DNA of 64,000 bases from positions 1-64,000 of the forward strand of contig JAADHK010000097.1 in NCBI GenBank assembly GCA_013151835.1. Reading direction: 5' to 3'. The stretch is from Deltaproteobacteria bacterium. Its GTDB lineage: Bacteria; Desulfobacterota; Desulfobacteria; Desulfobacterales; Desulfosalsimonadaceae. The notes under the pieces are model-generated. The model was not told the origin of the DNA. It was given only the letters and a program-made list of their open reading frames with translations, and searched no databases. This document shows, one piece after another, positions 17,363 through 26,730 of the stretch. Made by a program: the position numbers and the translations under genes. The first letter of the stretch is position 1; each line of letters opens with the position of its first letter.

Positions 17363-17975
17363 TAAGTTTAAAATGCTTTCCATATGGGTGGGATTCGCTT
17401 TTTTTTTCGCGAATGCTTTTTGCTCCCACGCAGGGGATTTGCCGCAGGGAGCTCAAAAAGCGGCCCAGGCACCATCGCCCACGGTCCATAGTCCCCGCTT
17501 GTCTGGAGATATACATATCAGCGCCGATAAACTGATTTCAAGCAGGGACGCCTTTACAGCCGAATTTTCAGGGAATGTGCTCGCAACCCAGGCGGGAGCC
17601 ACCATCCAATCGGATCAGCTTTTCGTATATTATGAAAAGCGTGAATCCTCCCCGTCCGATGAAGAGAAAGGCGGAATGGGAGCAAATCGTATTAAAAAGA
17701 TTGTCGCTATGGGAAATGTTAAAATTAAAATGAATAATAAGACCGCTTTTTGTGATAAGGCCGTATATGCTGTTGCAGACGGCATTATTGTCTTAACCGG
17801 AAATGATGTGCGGATAGCTGACGCCGGCAATTATATTCACGGTCGCCAGATCACTTTAAATCGACTGACCGGCGCCATCAGCGTATCCGGAGGGCCGGAA
17901 AAACGGGTTGAGGCGGTTTTTAATCCCGGGGCCGAAAATACACCGGTAATACTTAAGCCCGAAAATCAGGATTAG
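17346..17975 (+). CDS. lptA: Periplasmic LPS transport protein LptA
   Basis: This 209-aa protein has a signal peptide (about residues 10-28, cleaved near CSHAG) and an OstA-type beta-jellyroll that carries LPS across the periplasm. Typical stretches are DIHISADKL, AEFSGNVLATQ and GRQITLNRLTG. AAGGGA stands about nine bases before the chosen ATG; a second ATG 27 bases further is possible. Overlap with lptC suggests coupled translation. Confidence 0.9.
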   Translation: MVLVYNKFKMLSIWVGFAFFFANAFCSHAGDLPQGAQKAAQAPSPTVHSPRLSGDIHISADKLISSRDAFTAEFSGNVLATQAGATIQSDQLFVYYEKRESSPSDEEKGGMGANRIKKIVAMGNVKIKMNNKTAFCDKAVYAVADGIIVLTGNDVRIADAGNYIHGRQITLNRLTGAISVSGGPEKRVEAVFNPGAENTPVILKPENQD

Positions 17976-17981
17976 ATCAGT

Positions 17982-18704
17982 ATGCCGGTCCTTTCAGTAC
18001 ATAAACTTATAAAGGCATACCACGGGCGTCGCGTGGTCGATTCCGTAGATCTCTCGGTTTCCGGGGGAGAGGTTGCAGGGCTTTTGGGCCCCAATGGGGC
18101 AGGAAAGACCACTACATTTTACATGACGGTGGGAATGATCCGACCGGACAATGGCGGCATTTTTATTGACGATATTGAGATAACATCCTTTCCCATGTAC
18201 GTAAGGGCTGCAAAAGGCATCGGTTACCTCCCTCAGGAGCCGTCGGTGTTCCGGAAAATGACAGTTTACGACAACATCATGGCAATCCTGGAAACCCGGG
18301 ATATGTCCCGACGGGAACGAAAACAAAAGGCGGATGCCCTTCTTACGGAACTCGGTATCGACCGGCTCGCGGGAAGCAAGGCCGCCGTGCTTTCAGGTGG
18401 AGAACGCCGCCGCCTTGAAATAAGCCGGGCGCTTGCGACCGATCCGTCTTTTATTTTATTGGACGAACCCTTTGCGGGAATAGATCCCCTGGCGGTTATT
18501 GATATCCAGAACATCATTGTTCATTTGACAAAAAAAAAAATCGGCGTCCTGATTTCAGATCACAATGTAAGGGAAACCCTGGGTGTCTGCGATAAGGCGT
18601 ATATTCTTAACAAGGGTAGCGTCATCTGTTCCGGTACACCGACTGAGATCGCGGCAAGCCCCATGGCAAGAGAGATTTACCTGGGCGATAGTTTTTCTCT
18701 GTAG
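17982..18704 (+). CDS. lptB: LPS export ABC transporter ATPase
   Basis: This 240-aa cytoplasmic ATPase drives LPS extraction together with LptFG. Walker A is GPNGAGKTT, the signature is LSGGERRR, and Walker B is LLDEPFAGIDP, all in the exact form usual for LptB. It lies six bases behind lptA and just before rpoN, the order conserved in many proteobacteria. Confidence 0.97.
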   Translation: MPVLSVHKLIKAYHGRRVVDSVDLSVSGGEVAGLLGPNGAGKTTTFYMTVGMIRPDNGGIFIDDIEITSFPMYVRAAKGIGYLPQEPSVFRKMTVYDNIMAILETRDMSRRERKQKADALLTELGIDRLAGSKAAVLSGGERRRLEISRALATDPSFILLDEPFAGIDPLAVIDIQNIIVHLTKKKIGVLISDHNVRETLGVCDKAYILNKGSVICSGTPTEIAASPMAREIYLGDSFSL

Positions 18705-18719
18705 TTTTTGGAATATATA

Positions 18720-20147
18720 ATGGTAATTGGTTTAAGCCAAAATTTGCGAATGCAGCAACAGCTCATCATGACTCCGCAGCTTCAGATGGCGATCCGTCTG
18801 TTGCAGGTCTCCCGTATGGAGCTGGTGGATATGATTAATGAAGAGCTTGAGACCAACCCCACCCTCGAGGAACCGGACACCGGAAAAGATCCCGATGAAA
18901 AAAACGAAGCGGTTGAGGCTGTTGAGACGGCTGTGACAAAGGAAGTCGAGGTCGGGGAAAAATTCGACAATGATATTGACTGGTCTAATTATTTAGGTGA
19001 GTACAATTCCGTCGGCAAAGTCGCCTACGAAACCGAAGAAAGGGAAGCCGCCAATTACGAGGCGTTCACTCCGAGCCGTTCTAACCTGTCGGATCACCTG
19101 AAATGGCAGCTTCTGATGGCCGAGCCGACGCCTGAACAAGAGCGCATCGGGGAAATGATCATAGGAAACCTGAACCGCCTTGGATATCTTGATGCTTCGC
19201 TTGATGAAATCGTCCGTATGACCGGAGGCACGATTTCAGACGTTGAGAGCGTGTTGAAAAAACTTCAGGAGTTCGATCCACCCGGGATCTGCGCGAGAAA
19301 CCTTTCAGAATGCCTTTTAATCCAGATACGACAGTTGGGCATGGATGATCCTATCTTAGAAAATATTGTTCTACATCACATACCGGATCTTGAGAACAAA
19401 CGATACAAGGCCATCGCGCGGGATCTGGGTACGGATATCGAGACGGTTTCGGCGGCCGTGGCCCTGATTAAACAGCTTGATCCCAGACCCGCCGACGGGT
19501 ATAATGATGATGATCAGATTTATATCACCCCTGATGTTTACGTATTCATGGAAGGTGACGATTATTCCGTTCGTTTGAACGATGACAGTGTCCCTCCTCT
19601 ATACATTAACAATTATTACAGAAAGGTGGTCGGGCGGGGGGATCACATTACAAAGGAGGCCCGTTCTTACCTTAAAGAGAGGCTCAGGTCTGCGGAATGG
19701 CTTATCAAAAGCATACGCCAGCGCCAGAAAACAATATATAGCGTGACAAAGAGTATTGTTAAGTTTCAGAGGGATTTTTTTGATAACGGCATTACCCATC
19801 TTAAACCACTTGTTTTAAGGGATGTGGCTGAGGATATCGAGATGCACGAATCGACCGTCAGCCGTGTTACCACCAATAAATATGCTCATACTCCGCACGG
19901 GATATTCGAGCTTAAATTTTTTTTCAACAGTTCCATAGGCCGGGACAACGGCGGATCGATTGCATCCGCCAGCGTGCAGGAAAAAATTCGGCGAATCATT
20001 GCAGAAGAAGATTCAAAAAAACCCATGAGCGATAACAAGATAGCCGATGCCCTTTCGGACGCAGGAATCCGGATCGCCAGGCGAACAGTGGCCAAGTACA
20101 GAGAAATGATGGGTGTTCTTCCATCAGGAAAACGTAAACAAATATAA
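18720..20147 (+). CDS. rpoN: RNA polymerase sigma-54 factor
   Basis: This protein of about 475 aa directs RNA polymerase to -24/-12 promoters and needs AAA+ activators such as the two encoded in this window. Region I is the Gln- and Leu-rich start QNLRMQQQLIMTPQLQM; an acidic region II follows; the C-terminal RpoN box is ARRTVAKYRE. I choose the ATG at 18720, which has GGA eight bases upstream; a TTG at 18708 would add four residues. Confidence 0.97.
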   Translation: MVIGLSQNLRMQQQLIMTPQLQMAIRLLQVSRMELVDMINEELETNPTLEEPDTGKDPDEKNEAVEAVETAVTKEVEVGEKFDNDIDWSNYLGEYNSVGKVAYETEEREAANYEAFTPSRSNLSDHLKWQLLMAEPTPEQERIGEMIIGNLNRLGYLDASLDEIVRMTGGTISDVESVLKKLQEFDPPGICARNLSECLLIQIRQLGMDDPILENIVLHHIPDLENKRYKAIARDLGTDIETVSAAVALIKQLDPRPADGYNDDDQIYITPDVYVFMEGDDYSVRLNDDSVPPLYINNYYRKVVGRGDHITKEARSYLKERLRSAEWLIKSIRQRQKTIYSVTKSIVKFQRDFFDNGITHLKPLVLRDVAEDIEMHESTVSRVTTNKYAHTPHGIFELKFFFNSSIGRDNGGSIASASVQEKIRRIIAEEDSKKPMSDNKIADALSDAGIRIARRTVAKYREMMGVLPSGKRKQI

Positions 20148-20161
20148 GGAGGCAGGAATCC

Positions 20162-20716
20162 ATGCAAATTTCAGTTACATTTAAAAATCTCGATCCCTCC
20201 GACAACCTGAGGTCGTATGTTTCCAACAAGCTGAACAAGCTCGACAAGCTTCTGGACAACCCGGCCGAGGCAAACGTCGTGCTCTCCGTGGAAAAAATCC
20301 GTCATATAACCGAGATCAGGCTTTCAGGCGACAGGCTGAATCTTGTCTGTCGTGAAAAGACAAACGATATGTATTCGTCAATCGACATGGCACTGGACAA
20401 ACTTGAAAAACAGATAAAAAAGAACAAGGAAAAACAGAAACGTCACAAGACCGGGTCCCGAGGAGAGACGCTCGGCCGGGTTTTTGGCGGAAAACTGATG
20501 GACATGGATGCAAAAATGGATGAAAAAAAAACTCCTGAGTCTATGATAATTATTGAAAATATTGAGTATAAACCGATGGATATAGAAGAAGCAGCCATGC
20601 AGATGGAATTGGTTTCAGACCCGTTTCTCGTCTTTACCAATGCCCGGACCCAGCGGGTGAATGTGCTTTACCGGAAATCGGATGGCGCGCTCGGCTTGAT
20701 CCAGCCGACGGCTTGA
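20162..20716 (+). CDS. hpf: Long-form ribosome hibernation promoting factor
   Basis: This 184-aa protein has an N-terminal S30AE domain (about 1-100) that binds the 30S subunit and a C-terminal domain (about 125-182) that drives 100S ribosome dimers, so it is the long type of HPF. AAGGAGG precedes the ATG. Its place behind rpoN is conserved in many proteobacteria. Confidence 0.95.
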   Translation: MQISVTFKNLDPSDNLRSYVSNKLNKLDKLLDNPAEANVVLSVEKIRHITEIRLSGDRLNLVCREKTNDMYSSIDMALDKLEKQIKKNKEKQKRHKTGSRGETLGRVFGGKLMDMDAKMDEKKTPESMIIIENIEYKPMDIEEAAMQMELVSDPFLVFTNARTQRVNVLYRKSDGALGLIQPTA

Positions 20717-20750
20717 TGGCGTCGAAAATTATTTTGAAAGATATTGCAAT

Positions 20751-21209
20751 ATGAAAATTCTCGATTTTTTAACACCGGCAACCATTCTGACACGCATGGC
20801 CGCAACCGATAAGGCAGGTGCCATTGAAGAACTCTCTATCTCTGTTGCGGATTTTACGGGTATTGATAACAAGGAGATCATCCGCGTCCTCCTTGAGCGT
20901 GAACGGCTCGGAAGTACGGGTATTGGCGGGGGTATCGCCATTCCGCACGGAAAGCTTGCGGGCCTTGACAGGCTGGTCATGGGGTTCGGGAGGAGCGAAA
21001 ACGGCGTGGAATTCGACTCCCTGGACGGCAAATCGATATTTATTTTTCTGGTTCTGTTAAGCCCTGACAATTCAACCGGCCTGCATCTTCGCCTGCTGGC
21101 CAGGCTCTCAAAGCTTTTAAAGGATACAACACTGAAGGACTCGCTGATGAGAGCCGATCTTCCCGAAGATGTGCTTCGTCTCATAGGAGAGGTGGACGAG
21201 GAGATCTAA
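20751..21209 (+). CDS. ptsN: PTS EIIA(Ntr)-like regulatory protein
   Basis: This 152-aa single-domain PTS IIA protein of the fructose/Ntr type keeps the phosphorylated His in GIAIPHGKL (near residue 63). It is expected to regulate rather than transport. No membrane permease of the PTS is encoded here. Its stop overlaps the rapZ start by one base. Confidence 0.92.
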   Translation: MKILDFLTPATILTRMAATDKAGAIEELSISVADFTGIDNKEIIRVLLERERLGSTGIGGGIAIPHGKLAGLDRLVMGFGRSENGVEFDSLDGKSIFIFLVLLSPDNSTGLHLRLLARLSKLLKDTTLKDSLMRADLPEDVLRLIGEVDEEI

Positions 21210-22087
21210 TGGCTAAAAGCCGGGTCCACAGGATAATTGTAATTACCGGCCTATCCGGCTCGGGCAAGAGCGTCGCGCTGGCGGCGCTTGAAGATGCCGA
21301 GTTTTATTGCGTTGATAACATGCCGGTCGTACTGCTTCCGAAATTCCTGGAGCTTGCCCACGAAACTGAAACGGAATTTTCCGGGCTCGCCTTTGTCATG
21401 GACCTGCGGGAAAGAGGGTTTGTGTCGGCGTTTCCCGGTATTTCACATGATTTGAGAAACAAGGGATACAAAATAGAGATATTGTTTCTCGAAGCAGACA
21501 TTGCCATCATATTGCGACGGTACAGCCAGACCCGGCGTCACCATCCCCTGTCTGGTGATTTGTCACTTACGGAAGGAATCAGGCTGGAGATGGAGCAGCT
21601 TGCACCTGTCCGGGAGTTGGCCGATCATGTTGTTGATACCTCAGCCTATAATATTCATGAATTAAAGTCGGTGGTTTTCGATCTGGTTGAGGCATCAACC
21701 CAACGGTCAGGAATGCATATAAATATAGTATCGTTCGGATTCAAGCACGGGATTCCGCCCGAGGCCGATATCATAATGGATGTCAGGTTTATTAAAAATC
21801 CATTTTTCGTGCCTGATTTAAAGCCCATGGACGGACGGGACACAGCCGTCAGGCGATTTGTCTTAAACGACGGTAACACAAATCTGTTTTTGGAGAGGTT
21901 TTACGGATTAATCGATTTTCTTGTGCCCTTGTATGAAAAAGAGAACCGTGCGTATCTGACCATATCCTTCGGCTGTACCGGGGGGAAACACCGGTCGGTG
22001 GCCATTGCAGAGGAGGTCCGTGATCATGTCAATGCGACGGGCCGGAAGGCTAAACTTGTTCACAGGGATGTTGATATTGAATTATAA
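21209..22087 (+). CDS. rapZ: RNase adapter / nucleotide-binding protein RapZ
   Basis: This 292-aa protein has Walker A GLSGSGKS (14-21), the DLRERG motif, and the C-terminal FGCTGGKHRSV stretch typical of RapZ/YvcJ. In E. coli RapZ controls glucosamine-6-phosphate synthase through a small RNA. In this organism the target is unknown, but the link to cell-envelope precursors fits an LPS gene block. Confidence 0.95.
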   Translation: MAKSRVHRIIVITGLSGSGKSVALAALEDAEFYCVDNMPVVLLPKFLELAHETETEFSGLAFVMDLRERGFVSAFPGISHDLRNKGYKIEILFLEADIAIILRRYSQTRRHHPLSGDLSLTEGIRLEMEQLAPVRELADHVVDTSAYNIHELKSVVFDLVEASTQRSGMHINIVSFGFKHGIPPEADIIMDVRFIKNPFFVPDLKPMDGRDTAVRRFVLNDGNTNLFLERFYGLIDFLVPLYEKENRAYLTISFGCTGGKHRSVAIAEEVRDHVNATGRKAKLVHRDVDIEL

Positions 22088-22096
22088 GGAAACTCT

Positions 22097-22513
22097 ATGA
22101 TCGGAATAGTGATAGTAACGCACGCACATCTGGGGGAGGCGTTAATCGAAGCGGCCCGGCTGATTTTTGATGAAATGCCGGAGTCACTCGTATCCGTTTC
22201 CATTGATCTCACCCATGATGTGAACAGGCTGAGAAACAAGATCAAGGACGCCATTTCCGCAGTCGACCAGAACAGCGGAGTTTTGATCCTTACGGATATG
22301 TTCGGCGGGACGCCTTCAAATCTGAGCTATTCGTTTCTCGAGGAAGGCAGGATCGAAGTAATGTCCGGTGTGAACCTCCCTGTTGTCATAAGGGCCGTAA
22401 ACTTAAGAAAACGGAACCCGAAGCTCCATGACATGGCCGTTGTCATAGAGGAGTACGGGAAAAAGAGTATTTCCCTGGCCTCGGATATCCTCAAGGGAAA
22501 CAAACGGGGATAG
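22097..22513 (+). CDS. PTS IIA component of the mannose type
   Basis: This 138-aa protein has the EIIA-Man fold. VTHAHLGEAL carries the phosphorylatable His near residue 10, and TDMFGGTPSN is the second signature. In related deltaproteobacteria such a protein follows rapZ and is followed by HPr; here HPr is not the next gene. It is probably regulatory. Its stop overlaps the rimI start region. Confidence 0.88.
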   Translation: MIGIVIVTHAHLGEALIEAARLIFDEMPESLVSVSIDLTHDVNRLRNKIKDAISAVDQNSGVLILTDMFGGTPSNLSYSFLEEGRIEVMSGVNLPVVIRAVNLRKRNPKLHDMAVVIEEYGKKSISLASDILKGNKRG

Positions 22514-23004
22514 TGATGCTTTTTTCATGTCTTCCCATGCAACGGGCCGACATGGGGCGGGCTTTCGAAATAGAGCGCGCATGTTTTGCCGAGCCGTGGA
22601 GCAGGGCCATGTTTGAAGGCGAGTTTTTGCATGAATACAGCCGGGCCTTGTTGCTGCGCATGGAGGGTGGCTCACAAACCGAAATTATCGGATATCTTTT
22701 TTTTCACCTTGTGGCCGACGAGATGCATGTGCTAAAAATAACAGTTTCACCGGAACACCGTCGTTGCGGAGGCGCCGGGCAATTGATGAAGGCTGGCATG
22801 TCTGCGGCCGTGAAACAGGGCGCGGCAATGGCTTTTCTCGAAGTCCGAAGGTCCAATGCAGCGGCTTTTTTATTTTACGAAAGTCTCGGTTTTGAAAGGG
22901 TCGGTATAAGACCGGCATATTATAAGAACCCAGGCACGGAGGATGCCATAATCATGCGAAAAACATTACAAGGAGGGAATCATGGCTTTACGGATTGGGA
23001 TTAA
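22513..23004 (+). CDS. rimI: Ribosomal protein S18 alanine N-acetyltransferase-like GNAT
   Basis: This 163-aa GNAT acetyltransferase has ISPEHRR-like TVSPEHRRCGGAG as the acetyl-CoA loop, then EVRRSNAAAFLFYESLGFERVG and YYKNPGTEDAIIM, which fit RimI. The GTG at 22513 overlaps the preceding gene by one base, and the next codon is ATG. The gene ends 23 bases inside the start of gap. Confidence 0.87.
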   Translation: MMLFSCLPMQRADMGRAFEIERACFAEPWSRAMFEGEFLHEYSRALLLRMEGGSQTEIIGYLFFHLVADEMHVLKITVSPEHRRCGGAGQLMKAGMSAAVKQGAAMAFLEVRRSNAAAFLFYESLGFERVGIRPAYYKNPGTEDAIIMRKTLQGGNHGFTDWD

Positions 23005-23983
23005 CGGCATGGGCCGTATCGGAAGGATTGTGTTTCGGGCCATTTTAAAACGGTCCGATATCGAGGTTGTTGCCGTAAACGATATCATGGATCCGGAGAC
23101 GCTTGCACACCTGCTGATTTACGATTCAGTGCACAAGCGATTGGATGATGAGATACTGCCCGGGCAAAACGCCATCAGTGTAAACGGGAAGACTATTGCC
23201 GTGAGTGCGGAAAGAGACCCCGCAAACCTGAAATGGAAGGACCACGGGGTTGATATCGTTGCCGAATGCACAGGTCTGTTCCGGGACCGGGACTCTGCTT
23301 CCAAACATCTGACCGCAGGAGCTCAAAAGGTGATCATCTCAGCTCCGGCAACCAACCCGGATGCCACCTTCGTCATGGGCGTTAATTCAGACACCTATGA
23401 TCCGGCGACCCATCACATCGTATCTAACGCCTCGTGCACGACAAATTGTCTTGCGCCCCTGGCAAAAGTGATCCACGAAGAATTCACCATTCTTTCCGGG
23501 CTGATGACGACGATTCATTCATATACGGGTGATCAGAGGCTGCTTGATGCGCCCCACAAGGATCTGCGGCGGGCACGGGGCGCATGTCTTGCCATGATCC
23601 CGACCACCACCGGCGCGGCCCGGGCCGTGGGTCTTGTCCTTCCCGAATTGAACGGGAAATTGAACGGCATTTCCATCCGGGTCCCAACCCCGAACGTATC
23701 CGTGGTCGACCTGACGGCAAAAGTGGCAAAACCGGCTGATGCCGAAAGCGTCAACGCTGCTCTCAAGGCCGCGTCCGAAGGCGCCCTTGGAGGGATTCTC
23801 GGCTACAGCGAGCTTCCCCTGGTTTCCGGTGACTATAACGGGTGTACTCTCTCGTCTACAATAGATGCTCCCAATACTTATGTTATAGATGATCTTGTCA
23901 AGGTCCTTTCCTGGTATGACAATGAAACCGGATACTCAGAAAGACTTGTGGATCTTGCCGAAATGATGGGGAACTCACTCTAA
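22982..23983 (+). CDS. gap: Glyceraldehyde-3-phosphate dehydrogenase
   Basis: This 333-aa type I GAPDH has the Rossmann motif INGMGRIGR at the start and the catalytic Cys in SNASCTTNCLAP. It works in glycolysis and gluconeogenesis, with NAD as the expected cofactor. AAGGAGG precedes the ATG. tpiA follows after 16 bases. Confidence 0.97.
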   Translation: MALRIGINGMGRIGRIVFRAILKRSDIEVVAVNDIMDPETLAHLLIYDSVHKRLDDEILPGQNAISVNGKTIAVSAERDPANLKWKDHGVDIVAECTGLFRDRDSASKHLTAGAQKVIISAPATNPDATFVMGVNSDTYDPATHHIVSNASCTTNCLAPLAKVIHEEFTILSGLMTTIHSYTGDQRLLDAPHKDLRRARGACLAMIPTTTGAARAVGLVLPELNGKLNGISIRVPTPNVSVVDLTAKVAKPADAESVNAALKAASEGALGGILGYSELPLVSGDYNGCTLSSTIDAPNTYVIDDLVKVLSWYDNETGYSERLVDLAEMMGNSL

Positions 23984-23999
23984 AAGGAGGAGAACTTTC

Positions 24000-24764
24000 A
24001 TGACTCAACGAAAACCCCTTATCGCGGGCAACTGGAAGATGAACAAGACCTGCGCCGAAGCGATGGATACCGCGCGGACGCTTGTTTCACTGGTTTCGGA
24101 CGTCAAAGATGTCGAGGTGATGATAACTCCTCCGTTTACGGCCCTGGCCCAGGTGGCCGACATCATAGCATCGACTCCGGTAGAGCTCGGGGCACAGGAC
24201 GTTTTCTGGGAAGATCATGGCGCGTATACCGGACAGGTTTCTGCGCCCATGCTGGTCTCGGCCGGATGCACTTACGTGATTATCGGGCATTCCGAGCGGC
24301 GGCAGTATTTCAATGAAACCGATCAAACGGTCAACAAAAAGGTAAAAGCCGCTTTTGCCGGGGGCCTGGCGCCGGTTGTCTGCGTGGGTGAAACCGAAGC
24401 TGACAGGGATGCTCAAAAAACGTTTTCAGTACTTGACAAGCAAATGGACAATGGGTTAGAAGGGCTTACCGTTGAGATAATGGCAAATGCAGTGATCGCC
24501 TATGAACCCGTGTGGGCCATAGGAACGGGCAAGACGGCGACCCCGTTGCAGGTCCAGGAAGTACATGCTTTTTTGAGGTCCTTTTTAAAGCAGCGGTTTG
24601 GCGACGGGATCGCGGGCCAGATCCGGATTCTCTACGGCGGAAGCGTTAAGCCGGGAAATGCGGCGGAGCTTATGGCGCTTGCCGATGTTGATGGCGCACT
24701 CGTGGGAGGCGCCAGTCTGGATGCGGAAATATTTTCAAAAATCGTTCATTTCGGGAAAGCATAA
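24000..24764 (+). CDS. tpiA: Triosephosphate isomerase
   Basis: This 254-aa TIM-barrel enzyme shows GNWKMNKT, the catalytic His in IIGHSERRQYF and the catalytic Glu in AYEPVWAIGTG. AAGGAGGAG precedes the ATG. It forms a central-metabolism pair with gap. Confidence 0.98.
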   Translation: MTQRKPLIAGNWKMNKTCAEAMDTARTLVSLVSDVKDVEVMITPPFTALAQVADIIASTPVELGAQDVFWEDHGAYTGQVSAPMLVSAGCTYVIIGHSERRQYFNETDQTVNKKVKAAFAGGLAPVVCVGETEADRDAQKTFSVLDKQMDNGLEGLTVEIMANAVIAYEPVWAIGTGKTATPLQVQEVHAFLRSFLKQRFGDGIAGQIRILYGGSVKPGNAAELMALADVDGALVGGASLDAEIFSKIVHFGKA

Positions 24765-24773
24765 TCTGACATC

Positions 24774-25226
24774 ATGATAAATGTACTGATAATAATACTT
24801 CACTTGATCGTATGTGTGGCCCTGATCCTGATCGTCCTTTTGCAGACCGGCAAGGGCGCCAGTATGGGAGCCATGTTTGGCGGGGCAGGTAACCAGACCC
24901 TGTTTGGCAACACCGGGGCATCTACTTTTTTAAGCAAGGCCACCACAGTCGCGGCAGTAGTTTTCATGCTCACCTCCCTGACCCTGGCCTATATTTCAAC
25001 CGGCGGAACCGGTTCCGTGGTGGAGGATTACCATCCCCCGGCATCTACCGAACTGCCTATTCCGGGCGGGGATGTAGCCGTTCCCGCACAACAACCGGTT
25101 TCTTCGGCCCCTTCGACGGTGCCTCAGAGTGCCCGGGAGGCCGCTCAACCGGCTCCGGTGAATACGCAGTCGTCAGTTGCTGCGCCCGCCGCGCAGAATC
25201 AGGCTGCGCCGCCCGCCGAAAAATAA
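24774..25226 (+). CDS. secG: Preprotein translocase subunit SecG
   Basis: This 150-aa protein has two membrane segments (about residues 2-22 and 55-75) with the family motif LLQTGKGASMGAMFGG between them. The last 70 residues are rich in Pro and Ala, a common feature of deltaproteobacterial SecG. The order tpiA-secG-tRNA-Leu is conserved in many bacteria. Confidence 0.94.
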   Translation: MINVLIIILHLIVCVALILIVLLQTGKGASMGAMFGGAGNQTLFGNTGASTFLSKATTVAAVVFMLTSLTLAYISTGGTGSVVEDYHPPASTELPIPGGDVAVPAQQPVSSAPSTVPQSAREAAQPAPVNTQSSVAAPAAQNQAAPPAEK

Positions 25227-25248
25227 GGGACATATATACACATCATGG

Positions 25249-25355
25249 TAAGCGTTTACAGGGTGCCGCAGATGCGAGGCGGCGGGTACGCAGGCGTACT
25301 TATTGTACTTCAAGTACCCGCTAACAAAGCAGATGCGGTGCCCTGTGAATGCTTA
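25249..25355. repeat. Long imperfect palindromic element
   Basis: The ends TAAGCGTTTACAGGGTGCCG and (other strand) TAAGCATTCACAGGGCACCG are inverted repeats. The core at 25292-25317 (AGGCGTAC...GTACTTCAAGTAC) matches the core of the repeats at 51445 and of the MITE-like copies. It lies between secG and the tRNA gene, ending eight bases before the tRNA. Confidence 0.75.
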
Positions 25356-25362
25356 AAAATAT

Positions 25363-25448
25363 GCCGAAGTGGTGGAACTGGTAGACACGCTATCTTGAGG
25401 GGGTAGTGGGTTACGCCCGTGCCGGTTCGAGTCCGGCCTTCGGCACCA
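25363..25448 (+). tRNA. tRNA-Leu (anticodon GAG)
   Basis: The cloverleaf folds fully by eye: acceptor GCCGAAG pairs with CTTCGGC; the anticodon stem CTATC/GGTAG encloses the loop TTGAGGG with anticodon GAG (codon CUC); a long variable arm TGGGTTACGCCCG marks a class II tRNA; the T arm is GCCGG-TTCGAGT-CCGGC. The 3' end ACCA is encoded. Confidence 0.97.
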
Positions 25449-25453
25449 TCTTA

Positions 25454-25491
25454 AAGAGCCGCAACCCGTAAATACGGGTTGCGGCTCTTTT
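25454..25491. terminator. Bidirectional intrinsic terminator
   Basis: A perfect stem, AGAGCCGCAACCCGTA against its complement, with a loop of three bases, is flanked by A and T runs on both sides. It can end the tRNA transcript from the left and the HD-GYP gene from the right. Confidence 0.92.
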
Positions 25492-25498
25492 GCTATTG

Positions 25499-26599
25499 TC
25501 AGACCGGCTTTTCGGCAAGTTTGAATAAGAAGCTTACGTCCTCATCCCTGTATTTATCCCTGATCCGCAATATCTCGTCTTCAACCGCAAAAAAAGCATC
25601 CACCACGTTCGGATCAAAATGGCTTCCCCTCCCTTCCCGGAGAATGGCATACGATTTTTCCAGGGAAAAGGGCTCCTTGTAGGGCCGCCTGGTGGTAAGC
25701 GCGTCAAACACGTCGGCAATGGCTGTAATCCGTCCGGCAAGGGGGATTTTTTTACCCTTGAGCCCGTTGGGGTAACCGTTTCCATCCCATTTTTCATGAT
25801 GGCTCATGGCAATCACCCGGCCCAGCTCGATAAACCCTGCCCCCGATCCCTCGAGAATCCTTCCGCCGTTTGCCGCATGCTCCTTCATGATCTTCCATTC
25901 ATCGGCATCGAGCTTTCCGGGTTTTAAAAGAATCCGGTCCGGGGTCCCGATTTTCCCGATATCGTGCATGGGCGCGGCATACAGGATCGATTCCACCGTT
26001 TTTTCGTTCAGTCCCATTTTTCGGGCCACCGCAGCCGAGTAATTGCTCATGCGCAGGGTGTGCGCGCCGGTATCCTCATCCTTGTATTCGGCGGCCCTGG
26101 AAAGCCTGTAAATGGTTTCCAGGGATGCTTTCCTGATTTTCTCAAAGGCCAGCCTCAATTGCCCGGTCTGTTTTTCCACCGCATCTTCGAGGGCTTTTTG
26201 ATAGTTTTGCATATGATCGTTGTAGGCCTTGACCTTGAGAAGGGATTGGACTCTTGCCGCAAGCTCGGTTTTATCCACGGGTTTTGTCAGAAAATCGTCC
26301 GCTCCCGACTCAAGGGCCCGGACGCGATCCGCGACTCCGGAAAGAGATGTGACCATGACGATGGGGATAATAGCCGTACCGTCTTTTTCCTTTAAGCGTT
26401 TGGCTGTTTCAAAGCCATCCATTTTCGGCATCATGACGTCAAGCAGAATCAGATCGGGGGAAATTTCCGCTACTTTTTCAATTGCCTCTTCTCCGTCATT
26501 GGCGGAAAAAAAACTGTAGCCGAGCGGCATGAGAAGGGCTTCCATGAGGCGCAGGTTACGCTCCTCGTCATCCACCACCAGAATCCTCGGTTTTTCCAT
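25499..26599 (-). CDS. Response regulator with HD-GYP c-di-GMP phosphodiesterase domain
   Basis: This protein of about 366 aa consists of a receiver (phosphorylated Asp in LILLDVMMPKMDG) and an HD-GYP domain with HTLRMS, HDIGKIG, HHEKWDGNGYP and DVFDALTTRRPYK. It should hydrolyse c-di-GMP when phosphorylated (RpfG type). On the minus strand GGAGG stands nine bases before the chosen ATG; another ATG two codons earlier is too close. It is the last gene of the phosphorelay cluster. Confidence 0.93.
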   Translation of the reverse strand: MEKPRILVVDDEERNLRLMEALLMPLGYSFFSANDGEEAIEKVAEISPDLILLDVMMPKMDGFETAKRLKEKDGTAIIPIVMVTSLSGVADRVRALESGADDFLTKPVDKTELAARVQSLLKVKAYNDHMQNYQKALEDAVEKQTGQLRLAFEKIRKASLETIYRLSRAAEYKDEDTGAHTLRMSNYSAAVARKMGLNEKTVESILYAAPMHDIGKIGTPDRILLKPGKLDADEWKIMKEHAANGGRILEGSGAGFIELGRVIAMSHHEKWDGNGYPNGLKGKKIPLAGRITAIADVFDALTTRRPYKEPFSLEKSYAILREGRGSHFDPNVVDAFFAVEDEILRIRDKYRDEDVSFLFKLAEKPV

Positions 26600-26730
26600 G
26601 ATCATTTTCCTCCGGAATATTCAGACTTTTTAGTCTTTCTCCCGCGTCCGGAACGGACCCGGGAGCAAAGTGGCTCAAGGACGGGGGCGGGCAGGGCGGA
26701 GCGTCAACCGGCCGTGTCTCCCACACCGCT

